Shown here one piece after another: positions 25,642 through 34,058 of a stretch of DNA of 64,000 bases. Position 1 is the first letter of the stretch; each line of letters begins with the position of its first letter. The stretch spans positions 1 to 64,000 of IMG/VR virus record IMGVR_UViG_3300044732_003010; one strand, written 5' to 3'. The notes beneath the pieces are model-generated. The model was not told where the DNA came from, did not search any database, and was given only the letters and a program-made list of their open reading frames with translations. The stretch comes from a virus. The translations under genes and the position numbers were made by a program.

Positions 25642-27516
25642 ATGAATACCCTAAAAGAAATCAAACGGGTTACTCCCGTAGTTATTAAAGATTCAGCAGA
25701 AGGAAGTGATACTCCTTCTCAAGAAGAAATCTACACTCTGACTCGAAAAGCCACTTTTCGAGGTGATTTAAAGTCTTCTGAGGGTGGTGTACCAGTTAAA
25801 AATTCCGACCCTGATCCCACTCCCGCCCCAGTCTTTGATCCCAAAATGATTCAAGAGATTGTACAAAACACCGTAGCAGAAACCGTAGCTTCGGTAAAAC
25901 AAGCGATGGAATTGGAAAAACAATCGGCACTAGAATCCCAAAAGCAACAGTTTGAAACTACGAAAGCTACCCTAGAAGCTTCTCTCAATTCTGCCACGGA
26001 AGCTATCCAAGAATCCCACAAAAAAATCGCTCAACTAGAAACTAAAGTCACTGAGTCGGAAAAAACGATTAATAACTTTGCTGACTTAGGAAAGCTTTAC
26101 GGTTCTCAAACACCCGAAAAAATGCAGTTGCCTAACTTCAATAAAACCGTCGCTCATGATGCTGATAAAATTACAGGTGCGCTTGACGAAACCTTTGATT
26201 TGATTGAAGACATTCAGAAAAATTCTGGTGTAATCTATTCGGCTCCTGTAATGGGCGGTAATCAGACAGTAAACCTGTACGATAAAGTACGATTAGATCG
26301 CCATGTTAAAAATAACCGGCAACAGATTGTCAACTCTTTAGATGATTGGGGTCGCAAACAAGGCTGGTTCAGAGGGACTCGTTCGGCTCCTGTAATGGGC
26401 GGTCAAGTTTCAAAAAATGCCCCAACGACTGCGGCGGATTTGCCTCCGTTTTTTCTTGACACTTTGTCAGCAATTCTCCGTACAACTCAAATCCCTGGGT
26501 TTGCCTTTTGGCAGATTCCTAATTACGCATTAGACTTTACGGCTCGTAATGGAACTGTTATCCGAATTCCTCGATTAAATTACCTAACAAGTTCCCCGTC
26601 GGTAAGCGATTATCAACTATCAGGAAAGGGTGAGTATGCTGATCTGACTTCTGAATCAGATAATAATAGTGCGTCTAGCGTATCGGCAGAAATCTTTGAA
26701 TATGGGCGCGGTAAAGTAGGTGCTACTACTGCAATCCGACCTGTTTCTATCCCAACTTTCACTGAATATTTTAGTGCGATGGGAATGATTGATTGGATGC
26801 AGAATACGCTGTATTACGACTATGCAAGTTTTGATAATACCATGATCAAAACGATGCTTGATAGCACGTCACTGCATTTGTATAACAAAAAAGGCAGTCT
26901 TGTTACTTCTCCTACTGGATTATCAGCAACAGGAGATGATGGAACTTTTACCAAAGGATTCTTGCGGCGATTATATCAATACGCCCACGATAACAAGTTC
27001 CAGATGTATCCCGACCAGACGTATTTGCTATTCTTAAATTCGACTCAAATTCTGCAATTAAAAGAGAGTTATAATGACGATTGGCAAGCAAATACGACTC
27101 GCGATCTTGACGCTTTACTAAATATTCTCAATCCATCCTATATTCCCCCTGGGGATACTGGAAGGGTTAACTCGTATTTAGGGTTGGTAGAAAAATTCCA
27201 TATTTTTGAAACTGGGCAAAGCGTCGGTGTCGGAGCGGCTGGTCAACCCGGTGTTCAAAGTGAAACATTGGGCGGTTCTTTAGGTGCTAGAACTACCCGT
27301 ACTGGTTATTTAATTGGAGCCGGTGCGTTAGGTGTTGGTGTAGGGATGCCGTTTCAAATCACTTTTGATAATGTCACTCAATTTGATCGTCGGATTCGCG
27401 CAACTTGGTTAGCGTGGCTCGGCTACAAAACTCTTGACGTTGATCCCGTAGGTACTGGGGAAGCCTCTCAGCAGTTACGAGTAGCTGAATTACGCACCCT
27501 AGATGTAGCGGTATAA
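25642..27516 (+). CDS. fused scaffold and major capsid protein
   Basis: 624 aa from the ATG at 25642; the longer frame starts at a TTG and includes repeat-derived residues. Residues ~75-165 form a coiled coil (VKQAMELEKQSALESQKQQF...) like scaffold proteins; the rest (~270-624) looks like a capsid domain: FFLDTLSAILRTTQIPGFAFWQI, SDYQLSGKGEYADL, TFTEYFSAMGMIDWMQNTLYYDYASFDNTM. SAPVMGG occurs twice (~216, ~258) and may mark processing or linker sites. A fusion would be cleaved by the protease upstream. Confidence 0.7.
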   Translation: MNTLKEIKRVTPVVIKDSAEGSDTPSQEEIYTLTRKATFRGDLKSSEGGVPVKNSDPDPTPAPVFDPKMIQEIVQNTVAETVASVKQAMELEKQSALESQKQQFETTKATLEASLNSATEAIQESHKKIAQLETKVTESEKTINNFADLGKLYGSQTPEKMQLPNFNKTVAHDADKITGALDETFDLIEDIQKNSGVIYSAPVMGGNQTVNLYDKVRLDRHVKNNRQQIVNSLDDWGRKQGWFRGTRSAPVMGGQVSKNAPTTAADLPPFFLDTLSAILRTTQIPGFAFWQIPNYALDFTARNGTVIRIPRLNYLTSSPSVSDYQLSGKGEYADLTSESDNNSASSVSAEIFEYGRGKVGATTAIRPVSIPTFTEYFSAMGMIDWMQNTLYYDYASFDNTMIKTMLDSTSLHLYNKKGSLVTSPTGLSATGDDGTFTKGFLRRLYQYAHDNKFQMYPDQTYLLFLNSTQILQLKESYNDDWQANTTRDLDALLNILNPSYIPPGDTGRVNSYLGLVEKFHIFETGQSVGVGAAGQPGVQSETLGGSLGARTTRTGYLIGAGALGVGVGMPFQITFDNVTQFDRRIRATWLAWLGYKTLDVDPVGTGEASQQLRVAELRTLDVAV

Positions 27517-27536
27517 ACTTTATCTTTCTAACAATT

Positions 27537-27761
27537 ATGGCAAGCAAAGAAACCCTCGAAGAAACTTTACCCACTGTGACAGGTGGAACTAAAAACCTTC
27601 CCCTGACAAATGGAACCAATGAAGTTACTTATAACAATCTGAAAGCGCTAGGTTATCCAGTCTGTAACCGGTGTAAAGGTCAACTCAGAACTGATCTCGA
27701 TCATCGTCCATTTTGTCCAGTTAACGACACCAGTTGTCCTCTATTGAGCAAAATTTCCTAA
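27537..27761 (+). CDS. small zinc-binding-like protein in head module
   Basis: 74 aa. The C-terminus has CNRCKGQLRTDLDHRPFCPVNDTSC, a plausible zinc knuckle. The rest is Thr/Asn-rich. It lies between capsid and connector genes, so it may be a head decoration or assembly protein. Its TAA overlaps the next ATG. Confidence 0.5.
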   Translation: MASKETLEETLPTVTGGTKNLPLTNGTNEVTYNNLKALGYPVCNRCKGQLRTDLDHRPFCPVNDTSCPLLSKIS

Positions 27762-28432
27762 TGATTTTTAGCATCGATGACCTCTCTATTTTCGCACCAT
27801 CAGTATCTTTACCAGAAGATGCCGTCACTGGTGCGATTTACTTTGTCCAGTCAATTATCGAAGGCGATAGAGGAGCGGATCGACCTTTAGAAATTACCCG
27901 CCATAGAGAAAAACTAAAAGTTAATCTAAAATTCCAAAATTTTAGATTAACTTATGTCAGCATAAATACTCCAATTATCAGCAATCCTGCTCCGATAATT
28001 AAAGCTAGATTAGGCAATATTACCGATGGATTTAATCGGGCTATCGCTCCTGATAGTTGGCAAGTTTTAGGTTCTAACGACTACATAATCGATATAGACG
28101 GGCAAATTCACCTATCTACTGCGATTGGTAGATCGTGGGGGTATGGCGGCTATCACGGCTATAGTCGTGAACCATATCCTGAGTTTTCCGAGGCTGATGT
28201 GGAGTACTCCAGTGGCATTGATTTCTCTCAAGATACCCGACAAACAAAAGAGATAAAAGCAGCTTTTGGCCGTATTTTAGATTGGGTATGTAATACTGGT
28301 TCTTTTAGAGGTGTTTCGTCAGTTGAATTACCTTTTGAAGAGGCAAAAATCAATTATGGGACTGGTCAACTTGGTACAATTCCTGATGATTTGCTAATGA
28401 TATTTAAAAAGTATCGCCCAATAAGATTATGA
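27761..28432 (+). CDS. head-tail connector-like protein
   Basis: 223 aa from the ATG overlapping the previous stop (TAATG). IDDLSIFAPSVSLPEDAVTGAIYFVQSIIEGDRGADRPLEIT resembles the start of adaptor (gp6-like) proteins, which begin with a helix followed by a loop. The position after the capsid gene is where the connector is normally encoded. Assignment depends on position more than on motif. Confidence 0.5.
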   Translation: MIFSIDDLSIFAPSVSLPEDAVTGAIYFVQSIIEGDRGADRPLEITRHREKLKVNLKFQNFRLTYVSINTPIISNPAPIIKARLGNITDGFNRAIAPDSWQVLGSNDYIIDIDGQIHLSTAIGRSWGYGGYHGYSREPYPEFSEADVEYSSGIDFSQDTRQTKEIKAAFGRILDWVCNTGSFRGVSSVELPFEEAKINYGTGQLGTIPDDLLMIFKKYRPIRL

Positions 28433-28839
28433 AAGCAATTTTTATCTGTCCACTTCCGCCGACTCTTAATGAACAAATAAGATACGCTCGTGCAAATAAA
28501 TTTAAAAGCGCAACTACTAAAAAAGAATGGGACTTTGATATACAAAAACTTATTATAGAACAAAAAATTCCACGTTTTCCTGACAAAGTATGGATGCTTT
28601 ACGAATGGCGAATTAAAAACTTTGGACGTGACCCTGATAATGTTTGTGGCAGCGCAAAATATGTTAATGACGCACTGAAAAAGACAGGAGTTATTGTTGA
28701 CGATAATTTAAAATATATCTATGGATACGATTCAATATTCACAAAATGGACGAAAGACGAATTAAAGTTAACAATTAGTGATAAACCAATTCTAAACAAA
28801 ATTTTTATAGAGGATGATAATAGCAATGTTATATCTTAA
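28429..28839 (+). CDS. RusA-family Holliday junction resolvase
   Basis: 136 aa. PLPPTLNEQIRYARANKFKSATTKKEW, then FGRDPDNVCGSAKYVNDALKKTGVIVDDNLKYI, the RusA core in which Asp residues bind the catalytic metal. It would resolve recombination or replication branches before packaging. It sits among head genes, as RusA often does in phage genomes. Start overlaps the connector stop. Confidence 0.85.
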   Translation: MKAIFICPLPPTLNEQIRYARANKFKSATTKKEWDFDIQKLIIEQKIPRFPDKVWMLYEWRIKNFGRDPDNVCGSAKYVNDALKKTGVIVDDNLKYIYGYDSIFTKWTKDELKLTISDKPILNKIFIEDDNSNVIS

Positions 28840-28987
28840 ATTAGACCCGTCTATTGTCTGTGTTTTGATTGTTTTCGCCTGCTTGATTCATTCTTTCTTT
28901 ACTCCTGAAACTACTGACACCTACGGCAATGTTATCGTAGCAATTGTTTCAGGATACCTCGGCTACTTAAAGGGTTCCGACACTTAA
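28826..28987 (+). CDS. 53-aa two-span membrane protein, holin-like
   Basis: Short frame overlapping the RusA end. Two hydrophobic segments, SIVCVLIVFACLIHSFF and YGNVIVAIVSGYLGYL, separated by PETTDT. Size and topology are like a small holin or antiholin, though no endolysin is adjacent. It ends 4 bases into the convergent minus-strand gene. Confidence 0.5.
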   Translation: MLYLKLDPSIVCVLIVFACLIHSFFTPETTDTYGNVIVAIVSGYLGYLKGSDT

Positions 28988-29418
28988 CTACCCTGATCAA
29001 ATCTTGCATAAAGTTTAATTCTCCGTCCTAGTTTTGCGGCAATTCCTAGCTGCTGGCTTGTCGGAGACTCAAACACATTTAACTGTCTGACAAGACCGAT
29101 TCTGTTATTAATTGTTACTTGTAATTCCCCTGTAGCCTGAATTGGGAACGGGTAATCTTTAGGCTTTACCAATCTTCCCTCAAAATATTCACAATCGAGA
29201 TAACTACCTTCTTCTACTTCTGCCACAGGCGGTTTTGACTGTTGCAACCAACAAGCAATTACTACAGACTCTATAGAAGATGCTCGCATAATAGGATTAC
29301 CAACGGCATCGGTAGTCATGGTAGAGCCTGCAGCTACAGAAAAGGATAGAGAAGCATTAGCCTTAATTGTGGGATTTTCTAGAAACTTTCCCGCAACTCC
29401 AATAGCACTGTCGAACAT
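28984..29418 (-). CDS. hypothetical, possible virion protein
   Basis: 144 aa from the ATG at 29418. The only minus-strand gene in the head region. Beta-rich (NPTIKANASLSFSVAAGSTM..., YPFPIQATGELQVTINNRIGLV). It could be a head-closure or tail-terminator protein, but no family is recognised. No good ribosome binding site is seen; a TTG further upstream is possible. Confidence 0.5.
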   Translation of the reverse strand: MFDSAIGVAGKFLENPTIKANASLSFSVAAGSTMTTDAVGNPIMRASSIESVVIACWLQQSKPPVAEVEEGSYLDCEYFEGRLVKPKDYPFPIQATGELQVTINNRIGLVRQLNVFESPTSQQLGIAAKLGRRIKLYARFDQGS

Positions 29419-29463
29419 TTGTATTGATATAAATTTTTCTAATTTTAGTGTATCAAAATTATC

Positions 29464-29492
29464 TTGACAATTCAAGTAAGAAGGCGTATAGT
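29464..29492 (+). promoter_or_regulatory. TTGACAATTC-type promoter
   Basis: TTGACA (29464-29469), 17 bases, TATAGT (29487-29492), divergent from the minus-strand gene and upstream of the short membrane peptide at 29529 and the gene at 29662. Confidence 0.65.
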
Positions 29493-29528
29493 TGAGTTAT
29501 GGTAAATTTGTAGAAACAAGATAAAATT

Positions 29529-29624
29529 ATGTCAAAACAATTACTGATAGATTTAACATTTTTCATGTTAAATATTGCGATAGTAGTTCTATGGGTTTCT
29601 TGGCTTTTCTTAGAAAGAAGTTAA
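29529..29624 (+). CDS. 31-aa single-span membrane peptide
   Basis: MSKQLLIDLTFFMLNIAIVV.. continues to ..LFLERS. One span covers nearly the whole peptide. It lies right behind a strong promoter. Toxin-type or regulatory membrane peptides look like this, but nothing more specific can be said. Confidence 0.4.
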   Translation: MSKQLLIDLTFFMLNIAIVVLWVSWLFLERS

Positions 29625-29661
29625 CTTATAAAGCCAAATAGTTGTCTAAAGGAGGTACATC

Positions 29662-30300
29662 ATGGACAAATCCAAGCTTCATAAAACCTCGTTATCTCTT
29701 GGAGTAAAAATGGGAACCACATTAAGTTATGTAGTTTTTTGTAACTACTGTGGTTTTGAAATTCAAGAATGTCCAGACATTAAAAGCATTGAACTGCTAA
29801 AAAATGTTATACAGGAAATTGTCGAGGTTAATCCGATAAAAAAGTACACGCAAGCAAACTGGAAAAATTGGATAAAAACCAGTCAATTAATTATTCCAAA
29901 TTTTAATGGCGTATGGGAGGAATTAAAGAAAATTAGGCAAAACTATTTCAGAAAAACAATACAAGAAATGTGGCAAAAAATGAACGACTTTGACTACAGT
30001 CAATACGAATATGATATATACGAAAAACGATGGGACGAGAAAGCGTGGGATGAATTTCAGAAATCATGGGAAAAAGATTGCAGAGAAAGACAAAGAAAAC
30101 TGGCTAGAGAGCTAGCCCACACTAACGACCTGTGGGAAGTTTTAGTAAAGACAAAGCAAAAAATCACCTACTCTCATTCCCTAACAGATAATTTAAGCGA
30201 TCTTGATCCTTGGACAAGAAACTTAGTGGGAGTTGTTGATTTAGGCTCAGAAGACTCAAAAGAATCGTATATTGATTATTTAGTGGAGAAGTATCAGTGA
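29662..30300 (+). CDS. hypothetical protein
   Basis: 212 aa after AAAGGAGGTACATC, a near-perfect ribosome binding site. The N-terminus has a possible zinc pair CNYCGFEIQEC; the middle is Trp- and charge-rich (WDEKAWDEFQKSWEKDCRERQRKLAREL) and surely helical. No family recognised. It overlaps the broken toxin gene by 4 bases. Confidence 0.55.
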   Translation: MDKSKLHKTSLSLGVKMGTTLSYVVFCNYCGFEIQECPDIKSIELLKNVIQEIVEVNPIKKYTQANWKNWIKTSQLIIPNFNGVWEELKKIRQNYFRKTIQEMWQKMNDFDYSQYEYDIYEKRWDEKAWDEFQKSWEKDCRERQRKLARELAHTNDLWEVLVKTKQKITYSHSLTDNLSDLDPWTRNLVGVVDLGSEDSKESYIDYLVEKYQ

Positions 30301-30438
30301 AGCAAGTCTTATTCGATAGTGATGTATTGCTAGATGTTTTGGGTAAGCGTAAACCACGTTTTCGAGCAAAGAGCATCTGTACAAGCATTAAATACAGTTA
30401 AGACAGGTAAAACTCAAGCAGAAAAAGATATTAATTGA
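30297..30438 (+). pseudogene. VapC-like PIN-domain toxin, frameshifted and truncated
   Basis: GTG-initiated VKQVLFDSDVLLDVLGKRKPRF matches the first strand and helix of PIN-domain VapC toxins, with the first catalytic Asp. After ~22 residues the frame breaks; the continuation ASVQALNTVKTGK is found in another frame and then stops. About three quarters of a normal VapC is missing, including the other acidic residues, so it cannot work. Confidence 0.65.
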
Positions 30439-30458
30439 TAATCGAAAAGAGCTAAAAC

Positions 30459-30661
30459 ATGAGTATCAAACAATTTCAAATAGAGTTTAGTGGGAAAAGC
30501 TCAGAACGTCTCGAAGAAATATCTCAGCAGTTGAATTTATCGGGGCTGAAATTATTCGCAAAGGATTAAAGTTTATGGCTTTATACGCTAAATCTCAGGT
30601 AAAAAAAGATACTCGGTTAATACTCGAAAAAAATGGCGATCAAAAAGAGATAATCATCTAA
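30459..30661 (+). pseudogene. RHH-like antitoxin, frameshifted
   Basis: MSIKQFQIEFSGKSSERLEEISQQL reads into LSG, then the frame shifts; the other frame continues EIIRKGLKFMALYAKSQV and DTRLILEKNGDQKEIII. The joined sequence looks like a common cyanobacterial ribbon-helix-helix antitoxin. The total length, 203 bases, is not a multiple of three. Next to the broken toxin, this is a dead toxin-antitoxin pair. Confidence 0.6.
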
Positions 30662-30676
30662 AAGAGGTGTTATGGT

Positions 30677-30955
30677 ATGGATGCGAATCTAATAAAAAAC
30701 CTTAAAAAAGACTTAATAGAATTAAGAAGTCAAATTTGGGATAAAATGTCGGATGCTCAAAAAGAACAATATTATCAAGATGAAGCTAACAATGCTATCA
30801 GCCTTGAAAACATTATTTCTTTTGTACATGAATACTCTGATAGAATAAAAAAAGAAATTGATAATCCTAATTTTCAGAATTTATTTGACAGAAGATTAGA
30901 GATGAAAATCACTTGTTTTGACAATTTTTGGGAGGAATTAGACAATGGAAGATAA
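30677..30955 (+). CDS. hypothetical helical protein
   Basis: 92 aa. Entirely helical and charged (DLIELRSQIWDKMSDAQKEQYYQDEANN...). Its end overlaps the next start by 11 bases. Family not recognised; part of an accessory run leading to nblA. Confidence 0.5.
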   Translation: MDANLIKNLKKDLIELRSQIWDKMSDAQKEQYYQDEANNAISLENIISFVHEYSDRIKKEIDNPNFQNLFDRRLEMKITCFDNFWEELDNGR

Positions 30956-31139
30956 ATTCACGCTAGAAGATTACATCTATGTTCCCATTGAACCAGAAAT
31001 GGCAAGAAAGCTACTCAAACATCACGGAAAAGACTGGGAACCCTTTGACGAATTTAACGGTTTTTATCATTGTCTAAAACAAACATTGGAAGACTTTGAT
31101 AATAGATTTGAGCCTCAAAAAGAAGAGTCTGAATTTTAA
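30945..31139 (+). CDS. hypothetical small acidic protein
   Basis: 64 aa. Acidic and aromatic (FTLEDYIYVPIEPEMARKLLKHHGKDWEPFDEF). Overlaps the previous gene and ends 13 bases before nblA, so these probably share one transcript. Confidence 0.5.
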   Translation: MEDKFTLEDYIYVPIEPEMARKLLKHHGKDWEPFDEFNGFYHCLKQTLEDFDNRFEPQKEESEF

Positions 31140-31152
31140 CTTAGGAGTAATC

Positions 31153-31356
31153 ATGTCTCAACCTATCGAACTTTCTTTAGAACAGCAGTTCAATATTCGT
31201 TCTTTTCAGATTCAGGTAGAACAAATGAGCCAAGAGCAAGCGCAGGATTTCCTGATCAAGCTTTACGAACAAATGATGGTCAGAGAAAATATGTACAAAG
31301 CTTTTCTTAAACATCAATGGGGATTAAGTGATAATCCGTGGCAAAAAACAAAGTAA
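31153..31356 (+). CDS. nblA: phycobilisome degradation protein NblA
   Basis: 67 aa behind TTAGGAGTAATC. MSQPIELSLEQQFNIRSFQI..VEQMSQEQAQDFLIKLYEQMM...MYKAFLKHQWGL is an NblA almost throughout. In cyanobacteria NblA is the small helical adaptor that brings phycobiliproteins to a Clp protease, bleaching the cell. Freshwater cyanophages are known to carry it. Here it would free amino acids or limit light harvesting during infection. Full length, no defects. Confidence 0.93.
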   Translation: MSQPIELSLEQQFNIRSFQIQVEQMSQEQAQDFLIKLYEQMMVRENMYKAFLKHQWGLSDNPWQKTK

Positions 31357-31411
31357 TACTACAGTGCCAGTTGTCGGTTATCGGATCAATGTACACTAAC
31401 CCAAAAAACCA

Positions 31412-31708
31412 ATGAGAACCATCTGGAAGTACCCTATAGATACAACTCCTTGTTGCGAGATTGAAATGCCTTTAAACGCAAAGATATTATGCGTTCAGTT
31501 GCAGAATAATATTCCTACACTTTGGGCATTACTAGAAACAGAAGAACCTAAGAGGATTTTTGATATTTTGACTTACTATACTGGTAGCTATTGGATAGAT
31601 AAAAAAGGACAATACATTGGAACTTATCAACTAGCTGGATTGGTATATCATGTATTTGTTAGACCTCATCCTGTATCTCCTCGGCTAAACCTTTCGTATA
31701 TTTGTTAA
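31412..31708 (+). CDS. DUF7352-like protein
   Basis: 98 aa. MRTIWKYPIDTTPCCEIEMPLNAKILCVQLQNNIPTLWALLETEEPKRIF...YIGTYQLAGLVYHVF fits the DUF7352 pattern (RTIWKYP, AKIL.VQ.QN..P.LWAL, IGT.Q....VFHVF). The family is widespread in phages and bacteria with unknown role; a small beta-barrel is likely. Preceded by a short TCAGT-type repeat region. Confidence 0.65.
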   Translation: MRTIWKYPIDTTPCCEIEMPLNAKILCVQLQNNIPTLWALLETEEPKRIFDILTYYTGSYWIDKKGQYIGTYQLAGLVYHVFVRPHPVSPRLNLSYIC

Positions 31709-31920
31709 AGTTTCTGATCGCATCCCTAATATTTGCCTTTCGTAAAAAATTCTCAAATAAAGAGGGACTTATAACTATCGCAGAAATTGACAAAAGAATA
31801 TTGATTCTTTTTCAAAAAGTAAGAGAATTGCTTGCCAATGAAAAAGAATCAATCAAAAAAACATTAGCAGAAATAAAATCTTTTGAACAAAGTAGAGGTA
31901 AAATCAATTATGACTCTTGA
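31702..31920 (+). CDS. hypothetical small protein, TTG start
   Basis: 72 aa if read from the TTG overlapping the previous gene; no ATG is available. A hydrophobic start (LKFLIASLIFAF) then a long helix (TIAEIDKRILILFQKVRELLANEKESIKKTLAEIK). No ribosome binding site, so translation is uncertain. Confidence 0.35.
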   Translation: MLKFLIASLIFAFRKKFSNKEGLITIAEIDKRILILFQKVRELLANEKESIKKTLAEIKSFEQSRGKINYDS

Positions 31921-32053
31921 AGAAATCAACGCAAAACTGGACTTGCTTCTAGAAGAAATAGAAAACTGGAAACCTAAATCTGATTTATTTCCGAAAGAAA
32001 TAGAAACTTGGAAGCAACCCAATATTAAAGAAAAGGGAAAAGCCAATGTTTAA
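31910..32053 (+). CDS. 47-aa helical protein
   Basis: Short frame MTLEEINAKLDLLLEEIENWK..., overlapping the previous end and the ThyA-like start by 8 bases. Two related segments, EEIENWKPKSDL and KEIETWKQPNI, suggest a small internal duplication. Confidence 0.45.
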   Translation: MTLEEINAKLDLLLEEIENWKPKSDLFPKEIETWKQPNIKEKGKANV

Positions 32054-33590
32054 TGCAATCTACAAGCCCAATCAGTTGATTTTAGGCAGTGGCTATATTG
32101 CTATCTGTACAGGATGGACTCCTGCTAAGTCAGTAGCCGCAAAACTCGATCCCTCTGATTATGCTGTGATTGGCAATCTTTATAGTGCATCAAGGGGAAT
32201 TAACTTTTTAGTTCGCAATTTGTTAGCCAATCCTCACGTTCGCGATCTTGTTGTAATGGATTCAACCCAAGAAGACAAAAATTCTGGTAGTGTTCAATGC
32301 TTGAAAGATTTCTTTGAGAATGGAGTTTATAAAGGGAAAAATGATGTAGGGAAAGAGTGTTGGGTAATTGATTCTTTAGTGAAAGGATATATTGATATAG
32401 ATATTCCTTTAGAAGTTTTAAATCAATTACGGTCTTCTGTTACTTTAAGAGATAGTCTCACAACTTACGCAATTCTGATGTTGAGGCTATCAGTTTATGG
32501 TGCTAATAAACCGTGGGCAGAACCAATGGTTTTTCCCTACAATGAACCTACATCAGAGGTAAAACCTGGACCGCTCTATGGTCATCGGATCGAAGGTAAA
32601 ACCATTGCTGAAACTTGGATAAAAATACTGCAAAGAATCAAAACTACTGGCACTATCAGACCTACTGGCTATGACGGTAAATGGCAAGAATTAATTGATT
32701 TAATGGCGATAGTTACCGATGAACCAGAAGACTTTTATTTTCCAGAACCTAATTACTTACCTTTAGATAAAAAATATCTAAAGAACTATATCCCACAAAT
32801 ACTTGATGATGCCAATTATCGGGAAGGAGTTAAATATACCTACGGTCAAAGATTACGCTCTTGGTTTGGTCAGGATCAGATTAAAGCAGTTATCACAAAA
32901 TTAATCAAAGAAATCGACTCTGCCAGTGCCGTTATGTCCCTTTGGGATAGCGGGAGTGGAAACTATCAAATACTTGCCGAACATGATAGTTGGCGTGGAC
33001 ACGATCATAATACAATCGCGCGAGGAGAAAGAAAAGGGGGTGACTCAGATCATAATCACGGCGGTTCACCTTGCCTTAATCATACCTGGGTAAGAGTAGT
33101 AGATAATGAACTGTCTTTAACAGCTACCTTTAGAAGTAATGATATGTTTTCCGCTTGGCCGGCTAATGCAATGGGATTACGGGCTTTACAGCGTCATATC
33201 AGAGATGAAATTGCTAGTGAATCTGAGTACGATTTAACAATGGGTCCACTGATTACTATTAGTCAATCAGCCCATATTTACGATGACTGTTGGGAAACCG
33301 TAGAACAATTACTTGCTAATCAATACCAATCAATTATTAGTCAAGAGTTTCGAGGCTACAGTGACCCTGCTGGTAACTTCTTAGTAGAAACAGATGGCAA
33401 TAATATCACAGTCAGCCAGCTAACTCCTAGTGGTGAATTTGTGGGAAAATGGGAAGGTAAGAATCCTTTGAAGCTAATCCGTCAAATAATTGCCGATTGT
33501 CCCAGTATTCAATCTTTTCATATCGGCTACCTAGCTAGAGAAATTGAACGGGCATCTCAACTAAAAACAAATTACACTCAGGATAAATAA
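32046..33590 (+). CDS. thyA: thymidylate synthase (ThyA-like, long form with DUF4346-like N-terminus)
   Basis: 514 aa. The C-terminal part has SPCLNHTWVRVVDNELSLTA then FRSNDMFSAWPANAMGL, lining up with the ThyA catalytic Cys (Cys343 here) and the RS.D.F...P.N substrate-binding segment. The N-terminal ~180 residues (LGSGYIAICTGWTPAKSVAAKL..YAVIGNLYSASRGINFLVRNLL) resemble the DUF4346 domain seen in archaeal-type enzymes. It makes dTMP from dUMP, matching the NrdAB genes that follow. Typical bacterial ThyA is about half this length. Confidence 0.8.
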   Translation: MFNAIYKPNQLILGSGYIAICTGWTPAKSVAAKLDPSDYAVIGNLYSASRGINFLVRNLLANPHVRDLVVMDSTQEDKNSGSVQCLKDFFENGVYKGKNDVGKECWVIDSLVKGYIDIDIPLEVLNQLRSSVTLRDSLTTYAILMLRLSVYGANKPWAEPMVFPYNEPTSEVKPGPLYGHRIEGKTIAETWIKILQRIKTTGTIRPTGYDGKWQELIDLMAIVTDEPEDFYFPEPNYLPLDKKYLKNYIPQILDDANYREGVKYTYGQRLRSWFGQDQIKAVITKLIKEIDSASAVMSLWDSGSGNYQILAEHDSWRGHDHNTIARGERKGGDSDHNHGGSPCLNHTWVRVVDNELSLTATFRSNDMFSAWPANAMGLRALQRHIRDEIASESEYDLTMGPLITISQSAHIYDDCWETVEQLLANQYQSIISQEFRGYSDPAGNFLVETDGNNITVSQLTPSGEFVGKWEGKNPLKLIRQIIADCPSIQSFHIGYLAREIERASQLKTNYTQDK

Positions 33591-33989
33591 ATGCCAACAC
33601 AAATCATCCCAAAAGGACAATCCTTTCCCGACGGCACTTATCTGTATAAATGCCCTTGCTATGTTAATCCTTGCAACCTGTGTTTTAACGGCAATGAGAC
33701 TGCTATAATTAACTCTTTAAAGACAGCAAAAGGACAACAATATTATGGCAACTTAAAAGCTTATTTGGCTATAAAAGGACAGATCATTATATCTACTGCA
33801 AAGTCAATAAAAGAAAAAAATAACGGCAAATTTACAATGATTAATATTACAGAATTAGCTGATACTCTAGGGTTTCCTAGAACACGAATTAAACCTTTAA
33901 TAGAATATTTAGAAGAGTGTGGCTTTATAAAAGCTGGAACTTATGATAGACTGAGAATATCAATCAATTGGCAACCGACAAAGATGTAA
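33591..33989 (+). CDS. hypothetical protein, Cys cluster plus winged-helix-like end
   Basis: 132 aa, one base after thyA. CPCYVNPCNLC near residue 21 could bind metal. Residues ~85-130 (TMINITELADTLGFPRTRIKPLIEYLEECGFIKAG) look like a winged helix. A regulator of the nucleotide operon is possible. Confidence 0.5.
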   Translation: MPTQIIPKGQSFPDGTYLYKCPCYVNPCNLCFNGNETAIINSLKTAKGQQYYGNLKAYLAIKGQIIISTAKSIKEKNNGKFTMINITELADTLGFPRTRIKPLIEYLEECGFIKAGTYDRLRISINWQPTKM

Positions 33990-34058
33990 TTACTTCAAAT
34001 TAAATTACATGGTAAACGAGAAAGAACCGAATGGAAAGGAGTGTTTAATTAAAATAAA

